Program-made: the position numbers and the translations under genes
NCBI GenBank assembly: GCA_014338405.1
Contig: JTDE01000916.1
Coordinates: 70,031-134,030 of the forward strand
From: Paragonimus skrjabini miyazakii
Lineage: Eukaryota; Platyhelminthes; Trematoda; Plagiorchiida; Troglotrematidae
Direction of reading: 5' to 3'
Length of the DNA: 64,000 nt
Part shown: piece by piece, positions 49,322 to 60,680 of the stretch
How the letters are laid out: each line of letters begins with the position of its first letter
How positions within the stretch are numbered: the stretch's first letter is position 1
Notes under the pieces: model-generated
What the model was told of the DNA's origin: nothing
Databases searched by the model: none
Seen by the model: the letters and a program-made list of their open reading frames with translations, nothing else

Positions 49322-49562
49322 TGAGTAATCGAGGATTCGGTTACTTCCAAGTTGAACATCACCCACAGTTGATCGCAACGTTCGCATTCCCATAGACTTT
49401 CCAGTTGACCCATGTCGAAAAGAAGCACTAGACTCGAGTTTGACTCTCATTAGAGCTCGTCAGTAGTGCATATCCTAGCCATTACCGGGACTAAAACTCT
49501 CAAAACAACCTGTTCAGCCCTTGCGACTTCCGTGGCCACAGATCAATCACATCCAGTTTAAT
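49322..49562 (-). mobile_element. hammerhead SINE type A, copy A7 (best preserved ribozyme)
   Basis: On the minus strand this covers a B-box-like GTTTTAGTCCC, GGATATGCACTACTGACGAG, the hammerhead, the 3' part (CAACTGGAAAGTCTATGGG) and the tail (GATTACTCATCAG) at 49320. The A-box side (49510-49562) is diverged. It sits between Penelope fragment P5 and the right arm of the inverted repeat. Confidence 0.8.
49425..49470 (-). ncRNA. near-intact type I hammerhead ribozyme in A7
   Basis: Stem I GCACTA/TAGTGC is perfect (6 bp). CTGACGA is intact. Stem II is GCTCT AATG AGAGT (five pairs including one G-U). Stem III is the palindrome ACTCGAGT, followed by C as cleavage nucleotide (GUC). The only core defect is CAAA for GAAA, changing the invariant G12 (plus-strand base 49442). 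All three stems fold as in a minimal schistosome-type hammerhead. Confidence 0.8.
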
Positions 49563-49743
49563 CACACACAAAAATTCGGCCCTGACCGTGTGAGGTAACC
49601 TCTAGTCAACGTCCGGCCTGAGCCTAACCAATTATTGTGTGCGCAGTCTAGTATTAGCCTCTTTTGTCACTCGTGAATAGCCCCTTCTTGTTTTTGCGCC
49701 TTGTCTTATGACGTCTTGATGCAACCTATGTAATTGTTTTGAC
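49563..49743 (-). repeat. right arm of inverted repeat
   Basis: Partner of 48875-49055 in inverted orientation, with a 507-bp spacer. The homology stops at both outer ends near GTCAAT/ATTGTTTTGAC, giving a fold-back structure of about 870 bp in total. Confidence 0.85.
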
Positions 49744-50389
49744 CTAAAAAAGAATCACTGGAAACAATTTTCGTCACCTCGTTACTCTTGATGTTATGAG
49801 AATTTTCCGATATGTTAACAGATAATCAATAGAAATGCAGCATAACTACTGTACCCCCGTAAAAGTGACCGAGCAATTACTCGTGTAAGCTAAACAACCG
49901 TTTCACCAACACACAGGGCGAAGGTATCAGCTGTTTAAGCCATCATATAACCTGACCTCCCCTTCTGATTACGTAATGTTTTGTCATTTGTTTGATCTAG
50001 GTTTTAATAAACTCAAAAATGAATTAATAATCTTCCCAACTATTTTAAACTGAACAAACTTACCAGCGACTTGCCTAACACTAGAACAACCAACAGGTCA
50101 TTTTTGACTAACTTCCACCTTGGGAAACATGCAACACCTTTATTCCAGACGGTATATATTAAGCATGTCAGGAATTTTTGTTCGTGTAAATATCATGCTA
50201 AAGAAAACTTTAAATGGAAGAAAAATCAATGTCGTATGTTGCAACCTAGATAACTGAACGTTCAGAATTTTTACACATGTATCATCGAGGTTGACCATAG
50301 CAACAACCTTGGTATCCGGTGAAACATATGAGCTAGCTAAGCACTGAAGAAATCGTTCTCAGAATGCGAACTGGGACAGCAACTTTCAC
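49744..50389. other. no gene seen
   Basis: AT-rich, no recognisable feature. Confidence 0.5.
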
Positions 50390-50460
50390 GTGGCGGCTAA
50401 CTATGAAACAAGCGAAGTTCTCCCGGCGAATAAGTAGTTACGGTCAATAAACGGTTGTAC
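50390..50460 (+). repeat. direct repeat D, unit 1
   Basis: Matches 50709-50779 with about five differences in 71 bp. The core is TTCTCCCGGCGAATAAGTAG followed by CGGTCAATAAACGGTTGTAC. The period is 319 bp, and weaker similarity continues on both sides (for example ACCGCCA after each unit), suggesting an old tandem duplication. Confidence 0.8.
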
Positions 50461-50708
50461 ATAGTGTAATGAAAACCGCCATGATGTAAGCAACATACGT
50501 GGTTATGGATACGTTTGATGTGTTGAAGTTCAGATGATCGCTTCTAACCACACCATCACACTATGGTGATCTCCGTCATAAGGTAGAAATAGAAATCTAT
50601 AACATCCAGCCTAAGATTAATGTGAACCAAGTACCTGGGTGAACGGGTGGGCTAGTTCTACACTATCGGGCACATCCTCAAAATGCAGAATGGGAGAGGG
50701 TCTCCAGA

Positions 50709-50779
50709 GTGGAGGCTAACTACGAAACAAGCGAACTTCTCCCGGCGAATAAGTAGTTGCGGTCAATAAACGGTTGTAC
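50709..50779 (+). repeat. direct repeat D, unit 2
   Basis: Second unit, 319 bp downstream of the first. It lies about 1.1 kb before the non-LTR endonuclease remnant on the same strand, so it could be part of that element's 5' untranslated region. The 50780-51870 stretch between them is G+C-richer than average. It shows an internal diverged duplication (GGATGGACCGCATTCGG near 51280 against GGCTAGATCTCATTCGG near 51083). Confidence 0.75.
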
Positions 50780-51879
50780 CGCCAGGGTGTAGTAGATTCA
50801 CGGTTACCAGTTGGGACCCCTATACAATACCACAAAAACTCAGTGACGGTTCTACGACATGGTGTATGTCGCCTTGCCAAAAGGTGTTTTATATGCTACA
50901 GCCGGAGCACATGGGTTCTCGCACAGCATGATGTCCGTCTGGTGAGCTGACAGTACGGCGTACGGAAATCTCCACTCTTCGCAATCCATGGATATCCCCC
51001 GAGGACAGCGTACGAGTAACATCGGTTATCATCGGATTCACTAGTTAGGCAGCGTGTGCTGGATACCTGAAATGGCTAGATCTCATTCGGAGGGCATACG
51101 AAGTCATTCGGTCAGCCGCCCCGTGTGACAGGAGGAATGCGTCTCAACAGTCGTGTCGACCTTGTACTGCTTGGCGTGACAGATCTATCACCTCAAGTTC
51201 GCTTTTGTTGATGAATCTCCAAACTGGTGTGCTGCTTCTATCGTAACCTTATGTGCAGAGTGTTGGGCACCCTGGATGGATGGACCGCATTCGGAAAACA
51301 TATGAATCTAACCACTACTGGTCACCGGCCCCCAACGGACAGCGAACTCCATACTTCGCTCCGCTGCCTTGTAGGTTGAGTTCACAGTTTTACCACAAGC
51401 CTTGCTGAAGTCTGTCAAGACAACCAAGACAATCCTCTTCTTCAATCTGGGCAATGGAGATTAACTTTGCCCCATAATTACAAACGTGAATGCTTGGTAA
51501 TCATGAATTTTATCATATCTTTCTGCCACAACTCCTTGGTCGAGGTTTTTCTGACCGGATTTGATTCCATGTCACATGTTACCGTGCCAACTCATTTTGC
51601 TTCGTTTTCCCATCTTTTGTCAGATACCTCTCACTGGGTTGCATTCAATCCTGTTTTCGCGCACACACCAGAGACTTGGCTCATTTGCCGCTAACGACGG
51701 AATTCATAGCCAGAATGATAGTATCGAACACCAGGCTTCCTTTGCCTGAAGAACACAGACCACTAATCGCCCCTTGAACGCCATTCAGGTTATTTGCTCT
51801 CAATGTTCGACCACATGCATATAGTTCGACAAGCAGTTTTTGCTCTTACTTTGTTTTTTTTGCCGAATCACAACGTCAC

Positions 51880-53345
51880 GATTCCAGCCCACGGCGGCAT
51901 CTCTCATCTCCGCCAGCGGCCTCATTATGCGGATACAATCTGTGCTTGTCTGAACACCCTACGTCTAATGCCACTAGCCACGCTGGTGCTGTAACTGCCT
52001 CAGCCGCAAATGCAGCGAAGATGCTTTTTAACTGGATCCCCTTCAACAGCAACCTTTGCGCTGTTAAAGTTGAAGGTATGGTTAAATCATCGAGATGCGA
52101 CCATAACAAACAACATCTCTTGTCCTTGCGGCTTCTGCCTTCTCATACTTTGATCCAGACGCAGTCATAGATTATTCTTATCACCACTCCACGCACCGCG
52201 CAATACATGGAGTTTGTAGTACTGACTGGAGATCTATACACTCAATTACAGGGACGAGGCGTTAGTGAGCGTGACGATTCGCACTACTACGGCACTCGCA
52301 GATCAATCAGTACTGAACGTTTGTTGTAGCTCTTTTCTGATATCGGTCAATTTCTGGCAATACTGATCTCCAACGTTCTAGTCATCAATTCGCCACCTGG
52401 TAATGTCCATCGTCGAGTCAGTCGTGGGCAAAGATTGACCACATGCTCGTCAGCTATCGGTGACATGGATGTTTCCGAGATTACGTGGATTCCGATCATG
52501 CACTGTTATGTGCCGAATTCGCTCCACGCTTTGGTGGGAGGCTACTGCTCCCTCAGCCATAAATTGACGTATCCAAACTAACAGGGACAAGTGCTTTACA
52601 GTGCGAAACTGTTTTTTGTGGTGCTATTACTCGTCCAGGTGTCATCCGCTGGGTCTCTGCACGATCACTTAAAATCAATAATGCTAGCCGAAATATTCAA
52701 TCCCGCAGTAAGTAGAACTCGGACAGTAAGGTCGCTCTCCCGGAGCTCCAGAAGCAACGACGAGAGGATCGCGAGGCTAGGTAGACAGGACGCCTTATCG
52801 AGATGGAGCAAACTGCTGCTACCGGGTAATCTTGAAATCTTTTCTATCTCATGCGAACAACTGACAGCAAGACTTCAAGCTTGAGAGTGGAAATCTGTGA
52901 GGTCGGTGATGAGGCTATTCATAACCTGTAACGAAGCTGATAACGCTGGTCTGAGCACTTCAACTGGCCGCTTGTGCTACTGATTATGTCTTTGGGCTTT
53001 GTGTTTGCTCATGGGTGTGTTAATGTCTGTTCGCCCGCAGAAACAGATATCTTATATGTGATCAAGTTTCTGAGAAGTGACAATGCACCCGGTTAGAACG
53101 AACTCCTTTCTATCCATTTTTAAATGGAGTTCCAGCCTGAGTTACAAAGTTGATGGTTCTGCTCCGGATAATTGAATTTGTTCAAAATGACCGGGATATG
53201 GCGGATACTGTCCCCTCTGTCAAAACGGGCACAAGCACTTGGTGTGCAAATTGCAGTGAAAGCAGCTTGATTCCCATTGCGTCAGAATTGTTTGCAGGCA
53301 TTATTCGCAAATTAGATGTCGTCCTGTTCGTCCGTTTTTTCTGAG
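51880..53345 (+). pseudogene. non-LTR retrotransposon endonuclease and RT N-terminal remnant (L3)
   Basis: The order of matches fits an APE-type endonuclease joined to RT, in changing frames. First come SHAGAVTAS and LFNWIPFNSNLCAVKVEG (family: LLDWIPxxSRLCAVRLxG), then VVLTGDLYTQL (family: VVxxGDFNAQV) and LFSDIGQFLA. These are followed by WAKIDHMLVSYR and VDSDHALLCAEFAPRFGG, the catalytic SDH signature of the endonuclease. The linker resembles MEQTAATG...LFYLMRTTDSKTSSL. The RT starts with FLRSDNAPG (family: LKxxKAPGPD) and KTGTSTWCAN...SLIPIASELFAGIIRKL, stopping near 53345. Many stops and frameshifts. The enzyme would nick target DNA and begin reverse transcription. Confidence 0.88.
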
Positions 53346-56300
53346 GATGCTATCCGATATGGCGGTGGACAGAAATCAGTAGCTGTCGTGTTGCAAGGTT
53401 CTGTGTGTTTCGTCTTCATTTCTTCAATAATTTTCTACATTTTCTTCCTGCTTCTCCCTGCATGTTACAAATTTTTCATCATATCGCAGCTAGTTTGTCG
53501 CTCTATGTGGTCTTTACATGTTGAATAGATAATTGGCAGAACTACAACATGTCGAGTTATTGATGCGTAATTTGGCAGGTCGGTTTGATTCATAGGGAGC
53601 CGGTTTTGGGAAACCTAGTTTTCGCCTGGAATCAAACCAACGACAGTAGTGGAATAATAAGACGTAGCAAGTGTCCCATCGTTTGATCGAGGAATTCTTT
53701 GTGTAAACTTTCAAATTTCACACATGGTCTCAGATGCTCGTTCATCCTACGGTGTCACATCAAATCCACTAAAATGTTTATTGGTCAATCTTCAGAAAAC
53801 CAATGTGGACTGACCGATCCGTTGAATTCCTGGATTTCCGTCAGCTGCAAAAGAAGTGAAGAGTTGTGCGCATCTTGTAAGGAGAGAGACCCTCAATTCT
53901 GCGCACAAGATATACTATGGTATAGAGTGCGCCATATTTTTTCACGTTAAAGAAACGTGATTATCGCAAGCATTTCGTTAGAAGTCGTCAGGCATCCGAT
54001 AACGAAGCAGTTAAAAAATGCGTACCAAAGAAACAGGTGCACTTGGGAATGCTCTTTATGGGTAGCGGAACAATTAGAGCAGCCCTTAAATGCCACCACT
54101 TCGAGAACACACTGAGAATTTCAATTACATCTCAAGCTACATATAAAGCTAGTCCCTCTGTCCACAGTAAAAGATAACCAGAACAGTCTTGTCACATCTC
54201 CCATAACCCGGAAGTTTTCCCGTGGGTCTGCTCTGATAGGACGAATAGTCCGCTGGGCGCCCTGAGTAGCATATACACTCTCAAGCTGTTAAGTGCATAG
54301 TGGGAGATTGTTGTACTAGATTTACCGGCATAAAAACAATATCGAGTCTTTGTAATCGTTAAACCCATTTTCCAAATATCATCGTCATTCTGAAAGGCAT
54401 CAATGTATCAGTGGTTTGCGCTGATGTTTGAAAGTCACACAACTACGAAACAAAGCTGAAGTCCTATTAAGAAAACAAGGAAAACAATGGAGGTGACCAA
54501 ACTACTAAGCTGACAATGTCCAAAATCGAACATTCAAAATCAATGTGCCTACAAATTTTAATCAGATAATCGAGACAATAGTAGAAAAACGGTACGTCAT
54601 CTGCAATAAGACGTTCATGTGGTTTTTGTTGCCTCTTATCACAAAACGCACTTACTTCGCAGAAAACATACCCAAACCACATGGTCTTTCAAATTCCTGA
54701 GCACAGTTAGCAGTTATCTAGCCTAAGGTTTCTAGCTACCGACTCAGTGAGTGGCAAAGGCTCCAGTTGACGAGACGGACTCGACTCATGTTGGCCAACA
54801 TTTTGATTAATTTCTCCCTTCAGGTCTACATCTGTTCGCCATGCCGCCTACCCCAGTTGGCCGCGGCCTCGGCAAGAATTGTTGGGAGTAACAGACAGAC
54901 AGCTTTTAATACATGACTGATGTAACTTGAGTATGTTATTTGGAAGCACATGGGTGTTCAGCTGACAGTTTGCCAAGCCGCTGCTAATTAAACCAGTCCA
55001 TCCATTCTTACGTTTTCGCAAACAATTTACGTTGAATTCACGGGTCTCTCGGCAAATAGGTGATCACCCAAACCGGGCATTTCTAGAGAGTGACTGTAAC
55101 GTAGTCCGGCGAATCATTGTTTATTTCACTCACGTACGGTTCTGTCTCTCAATCCCATCTGTTCCATTCTGTCTGTGCAATATGGCACATTTACACGGTA
55201 AAATATAGTGACTGAGATTCACTTATACTCCCCCTGTATTCAAGTTGCATATATTTGTGCAAAATCTTATGCGCGCCAGCACCGCACGATCAATATATTT
55301 TGGTCCTACTACTGCAGGTTATTTATCTCTCTAATGGTGGTTAATTTCGTGACATCTACTCCACCTTCTGGGACCCAACAAATTCATGTCCTTTCGGTGA
55401 CAAATCGGCTGTACGTCCACTGTTTGGCAATGGGAAGGATCTGTCAACATTATATACTGAGCAGTATTGACACCAATATGAGCTCAAATGCCTCTAGTTT
55501 TTTATTGTTTGCTCACCAGCTATACACCTTCCCAACACAATGTCTGCATTCAAAAGTATTAACAGCACATTCTGTTTGGAGGCCACTTGTCAAATTTGAT
55601 TATACTTTTAGTAGGTATTTTGATTTGAACCACTGTTCTGCAATGACAAGGACAGTTTACATATTCTCAGTTATTGTATGCCAGTAAAGTATCTAATCAC
55701 TTCATCTCCTCCTGACCATACAACGGCACTGACGTTAGAAAACATAACGCCCCTCTTCATGCAACAACTACAATGGGTCTTTTGTTGGGAGTAAAACTAC
55801 ACGACGGGGTCTCTGTGCAGATATGAATTCCATTGGAATCCAACAAAATGTGGAATGTGAGATATTCTCCCCTCAGAATATCATTTCGCAGTTGAATTAC
55901 TGTCTCCTTACTACGTGATAACACACACATATTTTGATATCTGGATAGCAAACATGTCAACCAGCACTCACTTGACTTCACGTTTGGCAAAATATTACAC
56001 TAAACTATACATTCACATGTGCCTGACAAATGCGAATGCCGAGATTTAACTGTCTGTCCAGATACGGATATTCCTTACTGGTAAGCCTTAACGGAAGTGA
56101 AAAGTGAATTTTACTTTTCATCCCAGAAAATCTTGAAAGCCAAAAACCTGTGATATTTCAGTTGTAACAACCAACCTTCCGAACTTGTTACCAAAAATAA
56201 TTTGGTGTTCTTGATATCAGCAATGATTTACAGAATATCGTGAGTCTCTGATACCTAGCCGAATTCCACCAGATATCCACGTCTGAGATATGCCAATAAC

Positions 56301-57517
56301 CGCTATGCCGGTCATCTGCTTTCCACGGATTTTCACACTCACACTATATATTCCAATTTATTTTTGGAAAGTTCAATTCCATTGAATTTGAAACTTTAGG
56401 CTCGTTTCTAGATACCTTCTCTCCTCTTTCGTAATAATTCACAGTTAACAGCTGGAACACGTGATCACTGTGACACAATGCGTTCGCTCTTATTGACTAG
56501 ATAAGAGAGAAACAAACATTGGAATCGTAGATTTATCTAGGGTTGCATTGATGAAAACGATGTTATTTCTGATCAAATTTTGTTTTTTTCATATGTAAGA
56601 CAGACCCATATTCTTTTATTGATCTCGATTGATTCCCAAGATTCTTGTACTCTACTTACAGCTTGGCAGTATCCGCACATGTTCTGTGCACGAAATCACT
56701 GATGATAACAGAAATTTTTTACTCAGGCACTGCGTTCAGCAAACCGGCTTAAACTAGAGCTTTGATTGTCAGTCTGTCCTAACGAGTATGCTGTATTTCT
56801 TTTGCGGAATTGTGAGAAATGCTTGCAATCAAATAGTCAATATTTATGCTTTGAGAACAATATCACATCATTAGAAAAGCTGGCCAGTCAAACTTTTGGT
56901 GATCAATTCTAGGTGCCAGGAAATTTATGTCAGTTCTAGTTCAACAGTACTTTAAAATTCAATTTGAAGACTATTGAGAAGTCTGTGATATTTCAGTAAA
57001 AGTTGATCATTTCTGTTCGCAGTGTTTTGGCCGTACTTCGTGCCAAACAGTTACTTGCGTACACAGTGAAGGATCCTCAAATTAGAGTGAAAAGTTTGTA
57101 AATAAAACCATATTCCCCCGATTACTGTTTGTTTGTTATTCACACGAAATCGAATCCTACTGGTGGTCTTTTCACGATTTAGTTAAACATTTTCAGAACA
57201 AATCTTAAAATGTTACAGTTGTCCCCGTAGTTGAAAACTTTTAAATTGTGAGATAATTTCACGATATCGATTATTTACAAAATCCTGCTTGTTTCACATA
57301 GATTAAGAATCAGGCATTTGAAATGATTTGGCCGAAATGTTTACGGGAATTTTAAAAATATGAACACTTGTGTGAGGTGTTCAATTTTTGTTCACCAGAG
57401 ATTCTTAGCGATATCATCCAACAGGTCCGAAATTTTCTGTCACTTCGACAGGAACAGAAGTCCTAGACGCAGGGACATTCATTGATGTTAACAGACAGTC
57501 AATAACAGACAGTCAAT
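53346..57517. other. no gene seen
   Basis: Contains the longest open frame of the window (55208-55687, 159 codons from a GTG, first ATG about 40 codons in). It has no recognisable domain, no splice context and no codon pattern that sets it apart. A 159-codon frame is not surprising for 64 kb read in six frames. Confidence 0.45.
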
Positions 57518-57692
57518 ATGGTTGCCTCGTACGAGCGTGCCAAGAGCTTCAAAACGCAGCCATGCATATGTATGCATTACAGACTATCTCTAACAAAAGC
57601 GAAACTGTGTTATTACGCAGGTTTTAAAAACGAATTGTCATTCGACCAGTGGGAATGCAAAACTGTGATCAACTATGGACAACCTTCTACCT
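57518..57692 (+). mobile_element. diverged hammerhead SINE type A, copy A9
   Basis: Landmarks in order: GGTTGCCTCGTACGAGCGTG (A-box side), GCATTACAGACTATCTC (hammerhead region), AGCGAAACTG and AGTGGGAATGCAAAACTGTGATCAACT (3' part). Just upstream, the 14-mer ACAGACAGTCAATA is repeated in tandem (57490-57517), a possible insertion footprint. The ribozyme core is no longer intact: CAGACTA, stem II lost, GAAA kept. Confidence 0.55.
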
Positions 57693-59469
57693 AAATTAAC
57701 CAACGTCCCCGGTTTCTTACTATCCGTTCTAATGCTTGGCTAACCTACCTACCATTTCCGAATGTCTCGGGAACGCCATCGATGATTTTTAAAATCTGCC
57801 GATACGGAAGTTGTATTCGAACGATACGCCCCTCGGATGTAACTCCCCGGACAACTTGTCATATTGTTAGGCCGTGTGTCGGATAACATTAAATGTTTTC
57901 ATTTTATCAGCCGTTAATGAAAACCGGGTAGAAAATACCACGCCACAGATGTATAACCTTATTCGTGAACCAATGGTTAGAAATATATGACTACAGTAAG
58001 CAAGCCCTATGCATAAGTGCAAGAAGCTCTCTACAGAAGCTGGCAGTTACAGTGCACGTATTCGTCGAGTGCTACCTGGTTGAACATCCGGACTAGCGTG
58101 TTAACATTCAGTGATTTGCACACGGATAATGTCATGTGATTTTTATGTATGTGGCGGAATGGATATGAGTCTCTAAAAATGTCCTGCAGTAACCTTGTCG
58201 ACTACACCCATTTGGAACAAGAAGACAAATTCAAGTTACATTAGGCGTATACAGTTAGACGGCAAAGCAACTCCATTCGGGCAAGAGAGGTTTGTGGTTT
58301 CGACATCACACTACAGGTATTGTTAAAGCCTGTTTTCTTTGTATGTCGGTAAACCCCTAATGCTACTCAAAAGCGGACACAAGTTGATGGCGCTCTTGGC
58401 AACAACCACGAAAAACATGACACTACATTCTAGTTGAACGTTTACTTTCTGTGAAAGGGTGTGCGTATCATGCTGTCATTACCTTGATCATTCGTGATTA
58501 TGAGTGGAATAGTCGTTCCCCAGTGATGTGGTATTGTTTCTCTTGCATGTATCACCAAAGTTTGGACAACTTATTTGGAAATCGGATAGCTTGCATCACA
58601 GGCCGAAAACAACATTGTGATCGGGGAAGCTGAACGTCTCAGCCGTTTCTATGTAGTAAATAAACTTAAGACGGTGCCACGCGATTTGTACAAATTCTTT
58701 TGGTTTTGAAATGCAGTCAACAGAAGAAAAACGCCACAATAACGTTGCACAGAATAAAACCTACAGTTGTCTTACTCCACCTTAAAATTAATTGCGATGT
58801 ACAAACCGCCCATATTAGGCTAGAATTATGTAACTCTCATTCTGCGACCCGATGACAGAGGGTGATTGTCTGAGACCATTTTATATGTGTAATTTTGTGA
58901 TTGCACAATTTGTCGTATAGACTTTTGGATTTTGAGCAGTCACAACGAAGTGTGCAGTTGCGAAACGACTTCATAGTGCAAAATGAAAGCATTCGTTTAA
59001 GACGTGTTGTCTATCTTTTACAAATACTAGTGACAGATTGACTTTATTGACAATGCCGGCCAAAAATGGGTTTTGTCTATGCATTATTTAGTTGGAGATA
59101 ACATAATAATCCACGTATTTTCTGCGTTCCGTAAGCAACACAATTTTCAATCATGGTTTCTCCGATCCATGTGCGACTAAAAATCGTTAATCCCGGCCTG
59201 GTTTTAAATGTACTAGTCAACGTTTATCGGGCAGGCACCAGTTCTACTGCTCGTTTGGGAAGACGAATCGAAAAATAATATGCGGATCATGAATAACCTA
59301 AAGAAGGAGAAGCGAAAACTTCGAACACAGATAAACTGAAATATTCCGTTTGAATCACCTTAGATTACCACTAAAAATAAAAGAACCCCCACCTGAAACT
59401 GACCTGTGTAGAATAATTTGGGCAGTTCATTCCGTTAGAGATTTTAACAAAACCGTGGAAACGCGAAAA
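57693..59469. other. no gene seen
   Basis: AT-rich, no recognisable coding or repeat sequence. Confidence 0.5.
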
Positions 59470-59511
59470 CTGGTAGATGTAAGCATCTCGTACTGATGCG
59501 TCAGTGCCAAA
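59470..59511 (-). ncRNA. hammerhead-like ribozyme in Penelope 3' UTR (P2), decayed
   Basis: On the minus strand: TTTGGCA, CTGACGC (59498-59504), 8 nt (59490-59497), GAGA, the near-palindrome TGCTTACA, then TC and TACCAG. Aligns base by base with P1. A9 of the core is C and GAAA is GAGA, so inactive. It begins 90 nt past the stop codon of P2. Confidence 0.6.
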
Positions 59512-59594
59512 TTTAATATAACAACACCCATCATTTTATACTGTACATTTAGGGGGTTGGGATGGACGATAAACTGGTGGGTTAGGAAAGGTCA

Positions 59595-60680
59595 CTAAGT
59601 CCAGGGCAGGGTCTTGCTCAAGCACAACTGTTTTCGAACACACATAACTGGCTTCAGCCGATTGACTGCGACCACCTCAGCACACCGCAAGAATTTTGGG
59701 GTTGAGAAGAAGTACTGGACTTCTGAACGCATAAACTGAGTTGATAACGTGACCAGTGGTCAGGACCTGTCTTGCGACTACGGACACTGGTTACTTGCGT
59801 GTTTCAGCGACAATGCCGTTCTTCGGTAATACGGATTTCTCCACCCATTTAGACAAATATTCATTCGCTTTAGAGACCAAACACCTTCCGATTCTGTCTA
59901 TGTAACTTTTTTTGCAGTTACATATAAATTGGTAGACAATGTGATTTGGCATCAACAGGCCGATTTCTTTTTATTGAAGTCACAGGAAGCTTCTGGATCA
60001 GAGCTAATACACAAAGTTCGATTGCGTTAAATGTTTATTTGCTCGAATTCATTAGTCTTTGCGTTGCTTGATGTACGCTGTAATCACCTTTGAACAGCGA
60101 TTCTGTACAAACCTTCTTCTTTCTTGCAGTGACCATCGGTTCGGATGGTGGTTTCGGCCTACTGTGCCTTTCCATGAACCTTTCTGAATAACAATCAAGT
60201 GATCAAGTCTTTTACCTCCACGACTGTCCTGTGTACTGATTCGTATTGTGTGTGTGTGCAAACAGCTTATTTATTAGCTCGCGTTTTTCATGGACCTTTG
60301 TGAAACTACTAAAGTTTATATGTTGATCGGACTAAGCGGACTTCCTGTTGACAGCTCTTTTAAAACAGACACTTTTTCGGCGACTTATGAATCTGTCTAG
60401 AAACGGTGAACAACTGTCAGTCTGAAATTCACACGTTATGAGATGACAAATATTTGAGCGACGCACTAAGTTATCTAGTTTAAACTGACTGAATACTAAT
60501 GTATCATCAACGTAGCGTTTGTATTATGACAGAATTGGTATGTTTGCAGCTAACTTCCGCTAAATCCTTAACATAAAACAGTCTGCTAAGATGGGCCTTA
60601 GTGAAATTTCCACGGCTAGCCCACCTATCCGGTAGTAACATAGAGTACCCAAAAATGCTATCGTTGGATGACAAAAAATT
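59595..60680 (-). pseudogene. Penelope-like element, reverse transcriptase plus GIY-YIG endonuclease (P2)
   Basis: This is the best Penelope copy here. On the minus strand, in a few frames, it reads CYYRIGG (family: YxQIDGVAMGSPL), then SLRPILADCFML (family: GSPLGPxLADxF), then the catalytic palm box YKRYVDDTLVFSQF (YVDD at about 60503-60514). PFLDRFISRRK and INFSSF follow. The RT-endonuclease linker has LFKGDYS and TFNAIEL. The GIY-YIG part is VYQFICNCKKSYIDRIGR (59890-59943), then VARQVLTTGHVINSVYAF and RLKPVMCVRKQLCLS, with a final LPWT and TAG at 59595-59597. GIY-YIG here is YQF...YID. The element uses the nick of its own endonuclease to prime reverse transcription. Several stops and frameshifts inactivate it. 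Possible RT pieces (DNDIVYSL) near 61190 hint that it once extended further. Confidence 0.92.

Noticed and set aside
52591..52884. Open frame that looks like a small secreted protein (hydrophobic start KLFFVVLLLVQVSSA, then basic stretches like prohormone cleavage sites)
   Set aside because: It has no ATG at its start and lies inside the L3 non-LTR remnant. The neighbouring frames across the same bases read as the endonuclease-RT linker (FAPRFGG, then IDVSKLTG, then MEQTAATG), so it is an out-of-frame reading of a dead retroelement.
53150..53344. Small open frame as a separate gene
   Set aside because: Its sequence (GTSTWCAN, SLIPIASELFAGIIRKL) is the start of the L3 reverse transcriptase.
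55208..55687. Longest open frame in the window (159 codons)
   Set aside because: It starts at GTG with the first ATG about 40 codons in. There is no domain, splice context or composition signal, and a frame of this length is within chance for 64 kb in six frames at this base composition.
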